Below, piece after piece: positions 17,854 to 25,664 of a stretch of DNA of 64,000 nt. This DNA is from Saprospiraceae bacterium (GTDB lineage Bacteria > Bacteroidota > Bacteroidia > Chitinophagales > Saprospiraceae): contig JAEUUO010000032.1 in assembly GCA_016787575.1 (NCBI GenBank), positions 1-64,000 of the forward strand. Direction: 5' to 3'. The position numbers and the translations under genes were made by a program. The number at the start of each line of letters is the position of its first letter. Positions within the stretch are counted from its first letter, which is position 1. The notes under the pieces are model-generated. The model was not told the origin of the DNA and searched no databases. It saw only the letters and a list, made by a program, of their open reading frames with translations.

Positions 17854-19089
17854 TTGAATCGAATTTTGGAAACCAGGGTCTATTTTTCAAATTTTCAAGG
17901 CATGAGTTTGATTGCCTTCATCTGCATATGGATGATTTCAGGTACACAAGTGGGTATTAGTCAAGTCCCTAATACCAATGATATTTTTATTCAAAACGGG
18001 TCGTTTGAAGGGACTCCCAAATGTTGCGAGCCACCCAATGGATGGATTGACTGTGGTTTTAAAGGGGAAACCCCTCCTGATGTTCAACCAGCATTGGATG
18101 ATAAAAACCAACCATTTTTTAGCGTAACAAAAACAGCATTTCATGGAAATACTTATCTCGGAATGGTAGTCCGTGAAAACGATACCTATGAGCGGGTATC
18201 CCAACGACTGATAAAACCCATGCTAAAAGGGACATGTTACTCATTTAGCATCATGCTATGCAGATCCAGTACGTATTTAAGTGCTTCCAATAAAAATGAG
18301 CCTACCAATTTAAAACAATATACAACTCCTATTATTTTACGCATTTGGGGTGGCGAAGCTTTTTGCAATCAAAAACAACTGCTTGCTGAATCTCCACTTA
18401 TTGACAATACGGATTGGAAAAAATTTGAATTTGAATTAGAAGCGAAATACGATTTGCAATATTTAGAATTAGAAGCATTTTATAAAACACCGGTTTTGTT
18501 TCCGTACAATGGAAATATTTTATTGGACAATGCTTCACATTTAACGGTTATTCCTTGTCCTACTGATCCGGCCTATGATAAATATAAAAAAGAACGGGAC
18601 GCGAATAAGTCAAAAAATACAGTTACAGTTGTTAAACCAAAAGAAAATCCTAAAACAAAAAATACCAACGGGAATACTGCAACTACTAAACCAAAGGAAC
18701 GCATTTTAAAATATCTGGACAATACAAAATTAAGTGTTGGCCAGGTGATGAAAATTGAAAAACTTTATTTTGAAACAGATTCCGCTCGATTTAAAACTGA
18801 ATCAAACATTGTTTTGGACGAATTGTATGAATATTTAAATAAAAATAAAAAAATAAGAATTGAAATTGGTGGACATACCAATAATAAGTGCGCTGAAAAA
18901 TATTGTGAGCGATTGTCCTTGTTGCGTGCAGAAGCTGTAAAAGAATATCTTGTAACAAAAGGAATTGATACCAAGCGTATTAATTGTAAAGGTTACGGTG
19001 GAAAAAATCCCGTAGCCTCAAATTCTACAAAAGAAGGAAGAGCATTAAATCAACGCGTAGAAATTAAAATTCTGAGTATAGCAGGTTGA
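17854..19089 (+). CDS. OmpA-domain protein with N-terminal carbohydrate-binding-like domain
   Basis: 411 residues from a TTG at 17854, or 395 from the ATG at 17902. The longer form gives a signal peptide with a positively charged start, the shorter begins directly with the hydrophobic core (SLIAFICIWMISG), so the start is uncertain. After the signal comes a beta-sandwich-like region with NGSFEG...GW (about residues 47-65) and LLDNAS near 225, as in galactose-binding-like modules. A Lys/Thr/Asn-rich linker (about 245-285) leads to a C-terminal OmpA domain that would bind peptidoglycan, with FETDSARF and GHTNNKC. It likely tethers the outer membrane or surface to the cell wall. Confidence 0.8.
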   Translation: MNRILETRVYFSNFQGMSLIAFICIWMISGTQVGISQVPNTNDIFIQNGSFEGTPKCCEPPNGWIDCGFKGETPPDVQPALDDKNQPFFSVTKTAFHGNTYLGMVVRENDTYERVSQRLIKPMLKGTCYSFSIMLCRSSTYLSASNKNEPTNLKQYTTPIILRIWGGEAFCNQKQLLAESPLIDNTDWKKFEFELEAKYDLQYLELEAFYKTPVLFPYNGNILLDNASHLTVIPCPTDPAYDKYKKERDANKSKNTVTVVKPKENPKTKNTNGNTATTKPKERILKYLDNTKLSVGQVMKIEKLYFETDSARFKTESNIVLDELYEYLNKNKKIRIEIGGHTNNKCAEKYCERLSLLRAEAVKEYLVTKGIDTKRINCKGYGGKNPVASNSTKEGRALNQRVEIKILSIAG

Positions 19090-19133
19090 GTCTTTTGGTT
19101 TGGTATTCAACCGTTTTAAATTAAATTAAACAC

Positions 19134-19847
19134 ATGTTGCAAACTGAAGGCATTGTATTTCGCACAACCCGCTTCCGCGAAAGCAGCCTGATCATGGATA
19201 TTTATACCGCAGAAAAGGGACTTCAATGCTTTATTGCAAATGGTGTTTATTCAAAAGCGAATCAAAGATTGGCTTCCTTGTTTCAATTGATGAATGTTCT
19301 AGAGATGTTGGTCTATTTTAATGAACAAAAAGAAATCCATAGAATCAAAGAAGTAAGTCCGTCAATTTTATATCAACGAATACCATTTGACATAAAACGT
19401 TCAGCAATTGGAACTTTTATCTTAGAAGTATGCAGGAAATCACTCAGTGAACATCAGGCCAATATCGAGTTATTTAATTTTATAAAAAAAAAATATTACC
19501 AACTGGATACCCAGGACTCCATTTCCCCCGATTTTGCAATCGATTTTTTAATAGAGTTTTCAGGATATTTAGGATTTAGTCCGCTTGATAATTATACGGA
19601 GACCGATAATTCCCTCGATTTGTTAAATGGAAGCTTTATGCCTTATTCTGTAAGCAACAGATATGCTGTTTCTCCGGAGGACAGTATTTTGTTGTTGCAA
19701 TTAATTCGAAAGAAAGAAGATGAAAAACTATTTAAAACATTGGATCAGAGACGCAGAATTTTAACACTATTGATCTTGTATTATAAATTGCATTTAGAAC
19801 ATTTTAAGGATATAAAATCGATTGAAGTTTTTAAAGGGATATTTTAA
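19134..19847 (+). CDS. recO: DNA repair protein RecO
   Basis: 237 residues. RecO anneals single strands and, with RecR, loads RecA onto SSB-coated DNA. The N-terminal OB-fold begins LQTEGIVFRTTRFRESSLIMDIYTAE, the pattern by which Bacteroidota RecO is easily recognised (GIVL..R.Y.E.S.I..I.T). The rest is helical with little motif content, as usual. No zinc-binding cysteines are evident in the C-terminal half. It sits between the OmpA-domain gene and the E1 fusion with gaps of 44 and 57 bases, so it could be cotranscribed with either. Confidence 0.88.
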   Translation: MLQTEGIVFRTTRFRESSLIMDIYTAEKGLQCFIANGVYSKANQRLASLFQLMNVLEMLVYFNEQKEIHRIKEVSPSILYQRIPFDIKRSAIGTFILEVCRKSLSEHQANIELFNFIKKKYYQLDTQDSISPDFAIDFLIEFSGYLGFSPLDNYTETDNSLDLLNGSFMPYSVSNRYAVSPEDSILLLQLIRKKEDEKLFKTLDQRRRILTLLILYYKLHLEHFKDIKSIEVFKGIF

Positions 19848-19904
19848 ATAATTTTACCGACAACAAAGATTTATTTAATCTTCAATTTCGAAAAAAATAT
19901 AAAA

Positions 19905-21902
19905 ATGATGGCTCATTCCATTTTCCAATACAATCGAATTTCTTATTCTGATGAAAAACTAATTCACCTATACAAAGCCCTCCTCTATCCGCGACTGATC
20001 GAAGAAAAAATGTTGCTCTTACTTAGACAAGGAAGAATTTCTAAATGGTTTTCAGGTATTGGACAGGAAGCTATTTCAGTTGGTTGCACAGAAGCTTTAG
20101 ATTCAGATGAGTTTATTTTCCCTTTGCATCGCAATCTGGGAGTGTTTACTTCACGAAAAATGCCATTGGATCGATTGTTTGCGCAATGGCAAGGTAAATC
20201 AAAAGGTTATACCAAAGGGCGCGACCGTTCCTTTCATTTTGGAAATCTGGACTTTGGTATTGTCGGAATGATTTCCCACTTAGGCCCCCAATTGACTTTA
20301 GCAAATGGAACGGCTTTGGCTTATTTACTTAAAAATGAAAAAAAAGTTTGTGTAGCCTATACGGGTGAAGGAGGAACCAGTGAAGGTGATTTTCACGAAG
20401 CATTGAATGTTGCATCAGTCTGGTCCTTGCCTGTTATTTTTATAATTGAAAACAATGGGTACGGATTATCAACTCCAACTTCAGAACAATATGCTTGTAA
20501 ACAATTAGCAGATCGCGCATTGGGCTATGGAATGGAAGGTATTACATTGGATGGAAACAATATACTCGAAGTCCATTCAACAATTTCCAATTTGGCAAAA
20601 AGTCTCCGTGAAAATCCACGTCCGGTTTTAGTAGAATGTATGACGTTTAGAATGCGCGGTCATGAAGAAGCCAGTGGGGTAAAATATGTTCCAAAAAAAT
20701 TGTTGGAAGAATGGGCTGCAAAAGATCCAATTCTTAATTATGAAAAATGGTTAATGGATGAAAAAATAATACAGGCATCAGAAGTTGAATTCATTCGAAC
20801 TCAATTTAAAAAACAAATTCAGGAGGATGTTGAAAAAGTTTTTGAATGGCCAGATGATGCGGTTTCCATTGAACACGAATTAAAAGATGTTTATAAATCA
20901 TTTAATTATAAAGAAAGCTTTCCTTATGCAAATGCAGCTTTAAAAAACATACGGTTTATTGATGCCATACGGGAAGGACTTCAGCAAGCGATGCGTAAAC
21001 ATCCGGATTTGGTATTGATGGGTCAAGATATTGCCGGATATGGAGGAGTTTTTAAAATTACAGAAGGATTTTTGGATGAATTTGGAAAAGATCGGGTACG
21101 AAACACACCCATTTGTGAAAGTGCCATTTTGGGTGCAGCATTAGGGCTTAGTTTAAAGAACATCAAGTCAATGGTAGAAATGCAATTTGCAGACTTTGTC
21201 AGCAGTGGTTTCAATCAAGTTGTAAACAATCTTGCTAAAATCCATTATCGCTGGGGTCAACAAGCAGATGTGGTGATTCGAATGCCTTGTGGTGCAGCAA
21301 CACAGGCTGGTCCATTTCATTCACAAACAAATGAAGCCTGGTTTGCACATACTCCGGGCTTAAAAATCATTTATCCCTCCAATCCCTTTGATGCTAAAGG
21401 ACTTTTATTGAGTGCTTTTGAGGATCCCAATCCTGTTTTGTTTTTTGAACACAAAGCGCTGTATCGGGCTGTTGAAGGAGAAGTTCCAGATGCTTATTAC
21501 ACCATTCCCATAGGTAAGGGCCGACTTATAAAATCCGGAAATTCAATGACGATTATAAGCTATGGTTTAGGAATTCAATGGGCTAAAGAACTTTTAAATC
21601 GGGTAGCATTTGATGCCGATTTAATAGATTTGAGAAGTTTGGTTCCATTAGATTATGATATGATTCGTGAAAGTGTATTAAAAACTGGTAAAGTGTGCAT
21701 TCTGCAAGAGGATAATCAGTTTTGTTCGATAGGTTCTGAGCTAGCATCCTGGATTCAGGAAAATTGTTTTGAAGCTCTGGATGCACCAATACAGCGTTGC
21801 GGATCATTGGATACACCCATTCCATTTGTAAAACGCTTGGAAGACCAATACCTCGCAGTTTCAAGATTAGAAGAAAAACTTAGATATTTGCAGGCTTATT
21901 AA
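19905..21902 (+). CDS. Alpha-keto acid dehydrogenase E1, fused alpha and beta subunits
   Basis: 665-residue thiamine-diphosphate enzyme that decarboxylates an alpha-keto acid and transfers the acyl group to the lipoyl domain of E2. The N-terminal half (about 20-320) is E1-alpha with the TPP motif GEGGTSEGDFHEA ending in IENNGYG (residues 154-187). The C-terminal half (about 349-665) is E1-beta, starting RFIDAIREGLQQAM. The fusion is common in Bacteroidota and is usually named 2-oxoisovalerate (branched-chain) dehydrogenase E1; pyruvate as substrate cannot be excluded. E2 and E3 are not in the window. It is followed 6 bases later by a DUF5606 gene. Confidence 0.92.
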   Translation: MMAHSIFQYNRISYSDEKLIHLYKALLYPRLIEEKMLLLLRQGRISKWFSGIGQEAISVGCTEALDSDEFIFPLHRNLGVFTSRKMPLDRLFAQWQGKSKGYTKGRDRSFHFGNLDFGIVGMISHLGPQLTLANGTALAYLLKNEKKVCVAYTGEGGTSEGDFHEALNVASVWSLPVIFIIENNGYGLSTPTSEQYACKQLADRALGYGMEGITLDGNNILEVHSTISNLAKSLRENPRPVLVECMTFRMRGHEEASGVKYVPKKLLEEWAAKDPILNYEKWLMDEKIIQASEVEFIRTQFKKQIQEDVEKVFEWPDDAVSIEHELKDVYKSFNYKESFPYANAALKNIRFIDAIREGLQQAMRKHPDLVLMGQDIAGYGGVFKITEGFLDEFGKDRVRNTPICESAILGAALGLSLKNIKSMVEMQFADFVSSGFNQVVNNLAKIHYRWGQQADVVIRMPCGAATQAGPFHSQTNEAWFAHTPGLKIIYPSNPFDAKGLLLSAFEDPNPVLFFEHKALYRAVEGEVPDAYYTIPIGKGRLIKSGNSMTIISYGLGIQWAKELLNRVAFDADLIDLRSLVPLDYDMIRESVLKTGKVCILQEDNQFCSIGSELASWIQENCFEALDAPIQRCGSLDTPIPFVKRLEDQYLAVSRLEEKLRYLQAY

Positions 21903-21908
21903 ATAAAT

Positions 21909-22340
21909 ATGGTACAAATAGATCAGATTATTGCAGTTGGAAGTAAAGTTGGATTATTCAAACTTGTCGCATCTCGTTCAAATGGATTGATTTTGGAAGA
22001 TTTGCTGACTCATAAAACAAATTTTTATTCATCTCGTACATTTCAATTTTCACCTTTGGAGTCCATTGGGATTTATACGCTTTCCGATAACATTCCTTTA
22101 AAAGACGTTTACACCCGGTTTTTAGAAAAAGAAAACGAAGTAATTCCACCGGATGATCAAGCTGAAGCCGCAGCTTATAAAAACTATTTTGAAACAATTT
22201 TACCCGAATACGACCGTTATCGCGTTCATCTGAAAGACATGCAAAAATGTTTAAAATGGTACCATCAGTTAAAGTCTTTGGGATTTATCAAAGCTGATGA
22301 AGCTCCAATTGAACCTGTATCAGAACCTGCAGTTGACTAG
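21909..22340 (+). CDS. DUF5606 family protein
   Basis: 143 residues. The start, VQIDQIIAVGSKVGLFKLVASRSNGLILEDL with a later PLESIGIYTLSDNIPLKDV, matches the Bacteroidota-only DUF5606 family, whose members open with a small beta domain and end in a variable Glu/Ala/Pro tail, as here (DEAPIEPVSEPA). Function is unknown; no signal peptide or membrane segment is seen, so it should be cytosolic. It starts 6 bases after the E1 fusion and lies 10 bases before the glycosyltransferase, so the three probably share a transcript. Confidence 0.82.
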   Translation: MVQIDQIIAVGSKVGLFKLVASRSNGLILEDLLTHKTNFYSSRTFQFSPLESIGIYTLSDNIPLKDVYTRFLEKENEVIPPDDQAEAAAYKNYFETILPEYDRYRVHLKDMQKCLKWYHQLKSLGFIKADEAPIEPVSEPAVD

Positions 22341-22350
22341 TCTGAAATAA

Positions 22351-23091
22351 ATGTACAAAGAAAAAAAGGTTGTGGTCGTATTGCCCGCATACAATGCGGC
22401 GCTCACTTTAAAAAGAACATTGGATGAAATACCAATGGATCTTGTTGACGAATTAATCCTGTGTGATGATGCCAGCAAGGACAGTACCTTTGAATTGGCA
22501 AAGCAATTGGGAATTAAGCACTGCATCCGACATGAGAATAATCTGGGATATGGAGGAAATCAAAAAACCCTTTATACTAAAGCATTGGAAATTGGTGCTG
22601 ATATAATCATCATGTTGCACCCAGATTATCAATACACACCAAAGTTAATACCCAGTATGGTTAACATTATTGGAGAAGGATTGTATCCGGTCGTATTGGG
22701 ATCCAGAATCTTAGGGAAAGGCGCACTTAAGGGAGGCATGCCCTATTATAAATTTCTGTTTAACCGCTTTTTGACATTGATACAAAATTGGATGGTAGAT
22801 TATAAATTATCTGAATACCATACAGGATATCGGGCATTTTCAAGAACAGTCTTGGAGCAAATTGCATTTCATAAAAACTCAAATGATTTTGTATTTGACA
22901 ATCAGATGCTGTCTCAAATTATTTATAAAAAATTTGCCATTGCAGAAATAAGTTGCCCAACCAAATATTTTGATGAAGCTTCTTCAATAAACTTTAACCG
23001 CAGTGTTAAATATGGATTGGGGGTATTGGGAGTAAGTTTAAAACATTTTTTACAAAGAAAAGGAATTGCCAGATTTGAAATCTATTCCTGA
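22351..23091 (+). CDS. Family 2 glycosyltransferase (dolichol-phosphate-mannose-synthase-like)
   Basis: 246 residues, GT-A fold. VVVVLPAYNAALTLKRTLDEIP at residues 7-28 is the nucleotide-sugar entry motif, ELILCDDASKD holds the first conserved Asp pair, and MLHPDYQYTP replaces the usual DAD/DxD metal segment. GSRILGKGALKGGMP and the acceptor-side EYHTGYRAFSR fit the DPM/GtrB-like group, which adds sugars to lipid carriers. No transmembrane helices are seen at the C-terminus, unlike GtrB. Probably cotranscribed with the preceding DUF5606 gene; substrate unknown. Confidence 0.88.
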   Translation: MYKEKKVVVVLPAYNAALTLKRTLDEIPMDLVDELILCDDASKDSTFELAKQLGIKHCIRHENNLGYGGNQKTLYTKALEIGADIIIMLHPDYQYTPKLIPSMVNIIGEGLYPVVLGSRILGKGALKGGMPYYKFLFNRFLTLIQNWMVDYKLSEYHTGYRAFSRTVLEQIAFHKNSNDFVFDNQMLSQIIYKKFAIAEISCPTKYFDEASSINFNRSVKYGLGVLGVSLKHFLQRKGIARFEIYS

Positions 23092-23197
23092 TTTTAGGAA
23101 TTTTCACGCAGATATAATGGAGATGCTACTCGAAGGAAAAGGATTTACCTTGTTTTTCTTTTTATGAATTTTTTCGCATTCTCTGTGAGTAAAGAAA

Positions 23198-23758
23198 TTA
23201 ACGTCTTAAAATGCCTTTAAATATAATTTGATAGATTTGATCTAAATTTTTCTGTAAGATTTTGTCAATCTTTTTAGGGGAGTTGTATCTCCATCGTATG
23301 GATGAAAGTAAAATCTGTAAAATAAGGTCCGGATCTAGATCAATAAATTTATTTTCTTCAATACCCTTTTTAATAATAATCAATATTCTGGATTCAAATT
23401 GATTACGTAATTTTTTATACTGTTCCAGATTTTTATCTGAAAGATGTTTGTATTCGGTGTGTGTAATTTGAAATGCATCCCAATGGTCGACCTGATATTT
23501 TAAATAAAAGCGAATAAAAGTTTCAAGTCGGGCCAAGCTGGTTCGACGGGTCATTACAATCTCATCCAATTGCAAATTCAGGTGTTGCAACAGATTGATG
23601 CAAATGGAAGCTAAAATCTCTTCCTTTGATTTAAAATGATTGTACAAACTGGCAGCTTCGATTCCAACAGCTGAGGCAATTTCACGCATTGTTGCCAAGC
23701 CAAATCCTTTAGCCTGAAACAGAAGCTCTGCTTGTTGTAGAATTCGATTTTTTGTCAT
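23198..23758 (-). CDS. TetR/AcrR-family transcriptional regulator
   Basis: 186 residues. The N-terminal HTH is clear: RILQQAELLFQAKGFGLATMREIASAVGIEAASLYNHFKSKEEIL (about 5-49), with the TxREIA...ASLYNHF signature. The C-terminal helical ligand domain is not diagnostic; it resembles regulators of fatty-acid or acyl-CoA degradation in general form only. It stands alone, with no divergent target gene adjacent (the convergent neighbour is a glycosyltransferase), so its regulon is likely elsewhere. The 106 bases between it and the glycosyltransferase contain only a weak dyad (TCACGCAGA / TCTGTGA). Confidence 0.92.
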   Translation of the reverse strand: MTKNRILQQAELLFQAKGFGLATMREIASAVGIEAASLYNHFKSKEEILASICINLLQHLNLQLDEIVMTRRTSLARLETFIRFYLKYQVDHWDAFQITHTEYKHLSDKNLEQYKKLRNQFESRILIIIKKGIEENKFIDLDPDLILQILLSSIRWRYNSPKKIDKILQKNLDQIYQIIFKGILRR

Positions 23759-23821
23759 TTTATACTATTGTATCCTGCTACCAATTGGAAACTAAATATA
23801 CCAAATATTAGTTTCGATCCC

Positions 23822-23862
23822 ATAAAAAAAAATCGTGTACAAATAGTATCTGCACACGATTT
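23822..23862 (-). terminator. Rho-independent terminator of rpsT
   Basis: AAATCGTGT (23830-23838) pairs with ACACGATTT (23854-23862). On the minus strand the stem is followed by a long run of T (plus-strand run of A at 23824-23832). It lies 25 bases past the rpsT stop. Confidence 0.85.
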
Positions 23863-23887
23863 TAATATTTTATTTTTAAGGTATTCC

Positions 23888-24142
23888 TTATTTCATTGTT
23901 GCAATGTGGTGCATTAAACTGCTTTTAATATTGGCAGCTTTGTTTTTATGCCAGGTATTCTTTTTAGCCAGCTTATCAATCATTCGGACTACTTTAGGCA
24001 TATAGGCTTGAGCAGCTGACTTATCAGTAAGTTCTCTTAATTTTTTAATAGCGGAACGGGTAGTTTTCTTGAAATAGCGGTTTGCGATTCTACGCACAAT
24101 ATTTTGACGCATTCTTTTTAAAGCCGACTGATGATTTGCCAT
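23888..24142 (-). CDS. rpsT: 30S ribosomal protein S20
   Basis: 84 residues, standard size, very basic. The start MANHQSALKRMRQNIVRRIANRYFK and the centre TTRSAIKKLRE match S20, a primary binder of 16S rRNA helix 44 and the 5' domain. The C-terminal half has the usual KNTWHKNKAANIKSSLM pattern. It is monocistronic, with a TATCTTTG promoter box 23 bases upstream and a strong hairpin terminator downstream. Confidence 0.97.
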   Translation of the reverse strand: MANHQSALKRMRQNIVRRIANRYFKKTTRSAIKKLRELTDKSAAQAYMPKVVRMIDKLAKKNTWHKNKAANIKSSLMHHIATMK

Positions 24143-24165
24143 ATACTTATTTTAAAAAAGGAATG

Positions 24166-24173
24166 CAAAGATA
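24166..24173 (-). promoter_or_regulatory. Candidate -7 box (TATCTTTG) of rpsT
   Basis: The plus strand reads CAAAGATA, i.e. TATCTTTG on the minus strand, matching TAnnTTTG, 23 bases before the rpsT ATG. No well-spaced -33 TTG is seen. Confidence 0.45.
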
Positions 24174-24260
24174 AAACGCAGATTTGTTTTAATTAAACTT
24201 TTAACAATTATTTGAAAAATACTATTAATGTATTATTTTTCAAAGCATTATATATTATAA

Positions 24261-24641
24261 TTATTTAACTTTTGCCATTTTCATCAAGACCCAGGTCTCT
24301 AAAATGGTAAACAAGAGGTAGGAAGAGATCAGGGGCAAGACCAATTCTCTTGGTTTGATACCCAACACTTTAACTAGTATGATGACCAACATAGACAGTA
24401 ATACAATTTTCAGACTGATGCTGACCATAAATACCCGAGTAAATAGAAAAGGATTGGAAGAACGCACCGCTCGCTCTGAAATTTGAAATATTAGGCTGGT
24501 AAAAAAAACAAAAAAAGCTATTATCCCATAACTGGCATTGGCCACAAGTTGCGAAGGATCGGCTCCCGGTCCAAATAAACTGATTCCTAAACAGACTATT
24601 GCTGTGAGTACTAAAAAAATATAAAACCTGGCGACGCTCAT
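24261..24641 (-). CDS. Four-helix membrane protein, ATP-synthase-protein-I-like
   Basis: 126 residues with four hydrophobic segments (about 6-24, 33-52, 68-88 and 95-118). There is no family motif I can name with certainty; size, topology and position right after an AtpZ gene resemble the second small membrane protein (AtpI-like) that precedes atpB in many Bacteroidota. It overlaps AtpZ by 4 bases (ATGA, 24638-24641), so they are translationally coupled. Oddly, no F-type ATP synthase genes follow; rpsT comes next. Family placement is inference. Confidence 0.6.
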   Translation of the reverse strand: MSVARFYIFLVLTAIVCLGISLFGPGADPSQLVANASYGIIAFFVFFTSLIFQISERAVRSSNPFLFTRVFMVSISLKIVLLSMLVIILVKVLGIKPRELVLPLISSYLLFTILETWVLMKMAKVK

Positions 24642-24853
24642 TTATCGATTCTCTTAAGGTCATAATTTAACCAAACCATAAAAGCAATCAGCATAAACAT
24701 ACTGCACAATGCCGTCAAAATAGGTTTTTCCAATTGAAATTTACGATCTAAAAAACCACCAAACCAGGCTGCAAGTCCCATAGATACAAACAATTGCGTA
24801 GCAAGACCCGAATATTTTAGGATCTTATTGCTTTTTAGATCATACTTAGCCAT
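24638..24853 (-). CDS. AtpZ/AtpI family small membrane protein
   Basis: 71 residues with two transmembrane helices: LATQLFVSMGLAAWFGGFLD (about 17-36) and PILTALCSMFMLIAFMVWLNY (about 44-64). This two-helix hairpin with the AAWFGGFLDRKF stretch is the AtpZ/AtpI pattern. In other bacteria such proteins help assemble the F0 c-ring or move Mg/Ca. It lies 12 bases after the bactofilin gene and overlaps the next membrane gene. The usual downstream atpB-E-F-H-A-G cluster is absent from this window. Confidence 0.8.
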   Translation of the reverse strand: MAKYDLKSNKILKYSGLATQLFVSMGLAAWFGGFLDRKFQLEKPILTALCSMFMLIAFMVWLNYDLKRIDK

Positions 24854-24865
24854 GAATGCCTTGGC

Positions 24866-25303
24866 TTACATTTTAATCAGGTCCGGTTTTACCTGAGTCA
24901 TCGGATTGACTTTTGGTGAACCAGCTCCCATTTTACTGGTTACGTTAAATTTTGCTCCCGGGCTGACTGCCAATTTATCAGTATTTATTTCTCCGTCAAC
25001 GATAGCCGTTTCTTTAACCTGAAGCAAATCTTCGATTTGAACAATTCCCTTAAATCGGCCTTCAATGGTTGCATTTTGAGCTTTGATTTCACCTTCAATA
25101 CTACCTTTTGGTCCGATGATGACTTTTCCTTTGCAGACTAAAATGCCCTTTAGAAAACCATCAATTCGAATGTCACTTTCTGCTGTAATGGTTCCTTCAA
25201 CTTGGGTACCCACTACCAGACTGTTCAAAGCCCCCTGTGGTAAAGGTCCTACTGATGATTTACTTGCATCATTCGATGTGTTTTTATTCCCAAACATATC
25301 CAT
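24866..25303 (-). CDS. Bactofilin (polymer-forming cytoskeletal protein)
   Basis: 145 residues from the ATG at 25303. The core (about residues 30-120) is the right-handed beta-helix of bactofilins: repeated hydrophobic steps such as LVVGTQVEGTITAESDIRIDG, VIIGPKGSIEGEI and IVDGEINTDKLAVSPGA. Bactofilins polymerise without nucleotide into membrane-associated scaffolds for cell shape or envelope machines. A longer reading to 25417 exists, but a promoter box at 25320-25327 falls within it, so the shorter start is better. First gene of a three-gene operon with AtpZ. Confidence 0.88.
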   Translation of the reverse strand: MDMFGNKNTSNDASKSSVGPLPQGALNSLVVGTQVEGTITAESDIRIDGFLKGILVCKGKVIIGPKGSIEGEIKAQNATIEGRFKGIVQIEDLLQVKETAIVDGEINTDKLAVSPGAKFNVTSKMGAGSPKVNPMTQVKPDLIKM

Positions 25304-25319
25304 TGTTTTTGGTGGGAAA

Positions 25320-25327
25320 CAAAAATA
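25320..25327 (-). promoter_or_regulatory. Candidate -7 box (TATTTTTG) of the bactofilin operon
   Basis: The plus strand reads CAAAAATA, i.e. TATTTTTG on the minus strand, ending 16 bases before ATG 25303. It fixes the start of the bactofilin gene. Confidence 0.35.
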
Positions 25328-25664
25328 CGATTTAATTAAATAAATAAATGGAAAAATGGAGGATGGGAGTTCATAGTCTATAGTTTGGAAGAATGCTGCA
25401 TTCTTATAATTGTTCAATTCTCCAATGCATTAATCACTTCCCGCCTACCTGAACAATCCTATTCTGTATATTTAAAATTATCATGCAACTCAGTCAGGCT
25501 GATTGTGACAATGGATGGAAGCATGTCTATAGGCTTTGGTCAGGTGGAGAGGAAATGTTGTAATGGGTATATTGACCGCTAATTAGATGAATTTTACCAT
25601 CAATCAGTCTAACAGTCTAACAGTCTAAGCCAATAGTCTAAGCCCCTTTCGCCTGGTCTTCTTC
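25328..25664. other. 337-base gap between bactofilin promoter and PorP/SprF stop
   Basis: No recognisable gene. A 65-codon plus-strand reading (25385-25582) has no family resemblance and is rejected. The right end (25605-25642) holds three tandem CAGTCTAA octamers and a related ATAGTCTAA. Confidence 0.6.
25605..25642. repeat. Octamer repeat (CAGTCTAA) x3 plus a degenerate copy
   Basis: CAGTCTAA occurs at 25605, 25613 and 25621 without gaps, then ATAGTCTAA at 25634. The reverse complement, TTAGACTG, is the unit of the array at 45216-45280. It lies 22 bases from the PorP/SprF stop. Confidence 0.85.

Noticed and set aside
23100-23190. TCACGCAGA/TCTGTGA dyad between the glycosyltransferase and tetR genes
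   Set aside because: Looks like a decayed copy of a widespread Bacteroidota intergenic repeat, but too degenerate to call.
25304-25417. 38-residue N-terminal extension of bactofilin
   Set aside because: Hydrophobic, unlike bactofilins, and interrupted by a candidate promoter box.
25385-25582. 65-residue reading in the bactofilin-PorP gap
   Set aside because: Cysteine-rich random-looking sequence, no family resemblance, no promoter box, and its end lies beside octamer repeats.
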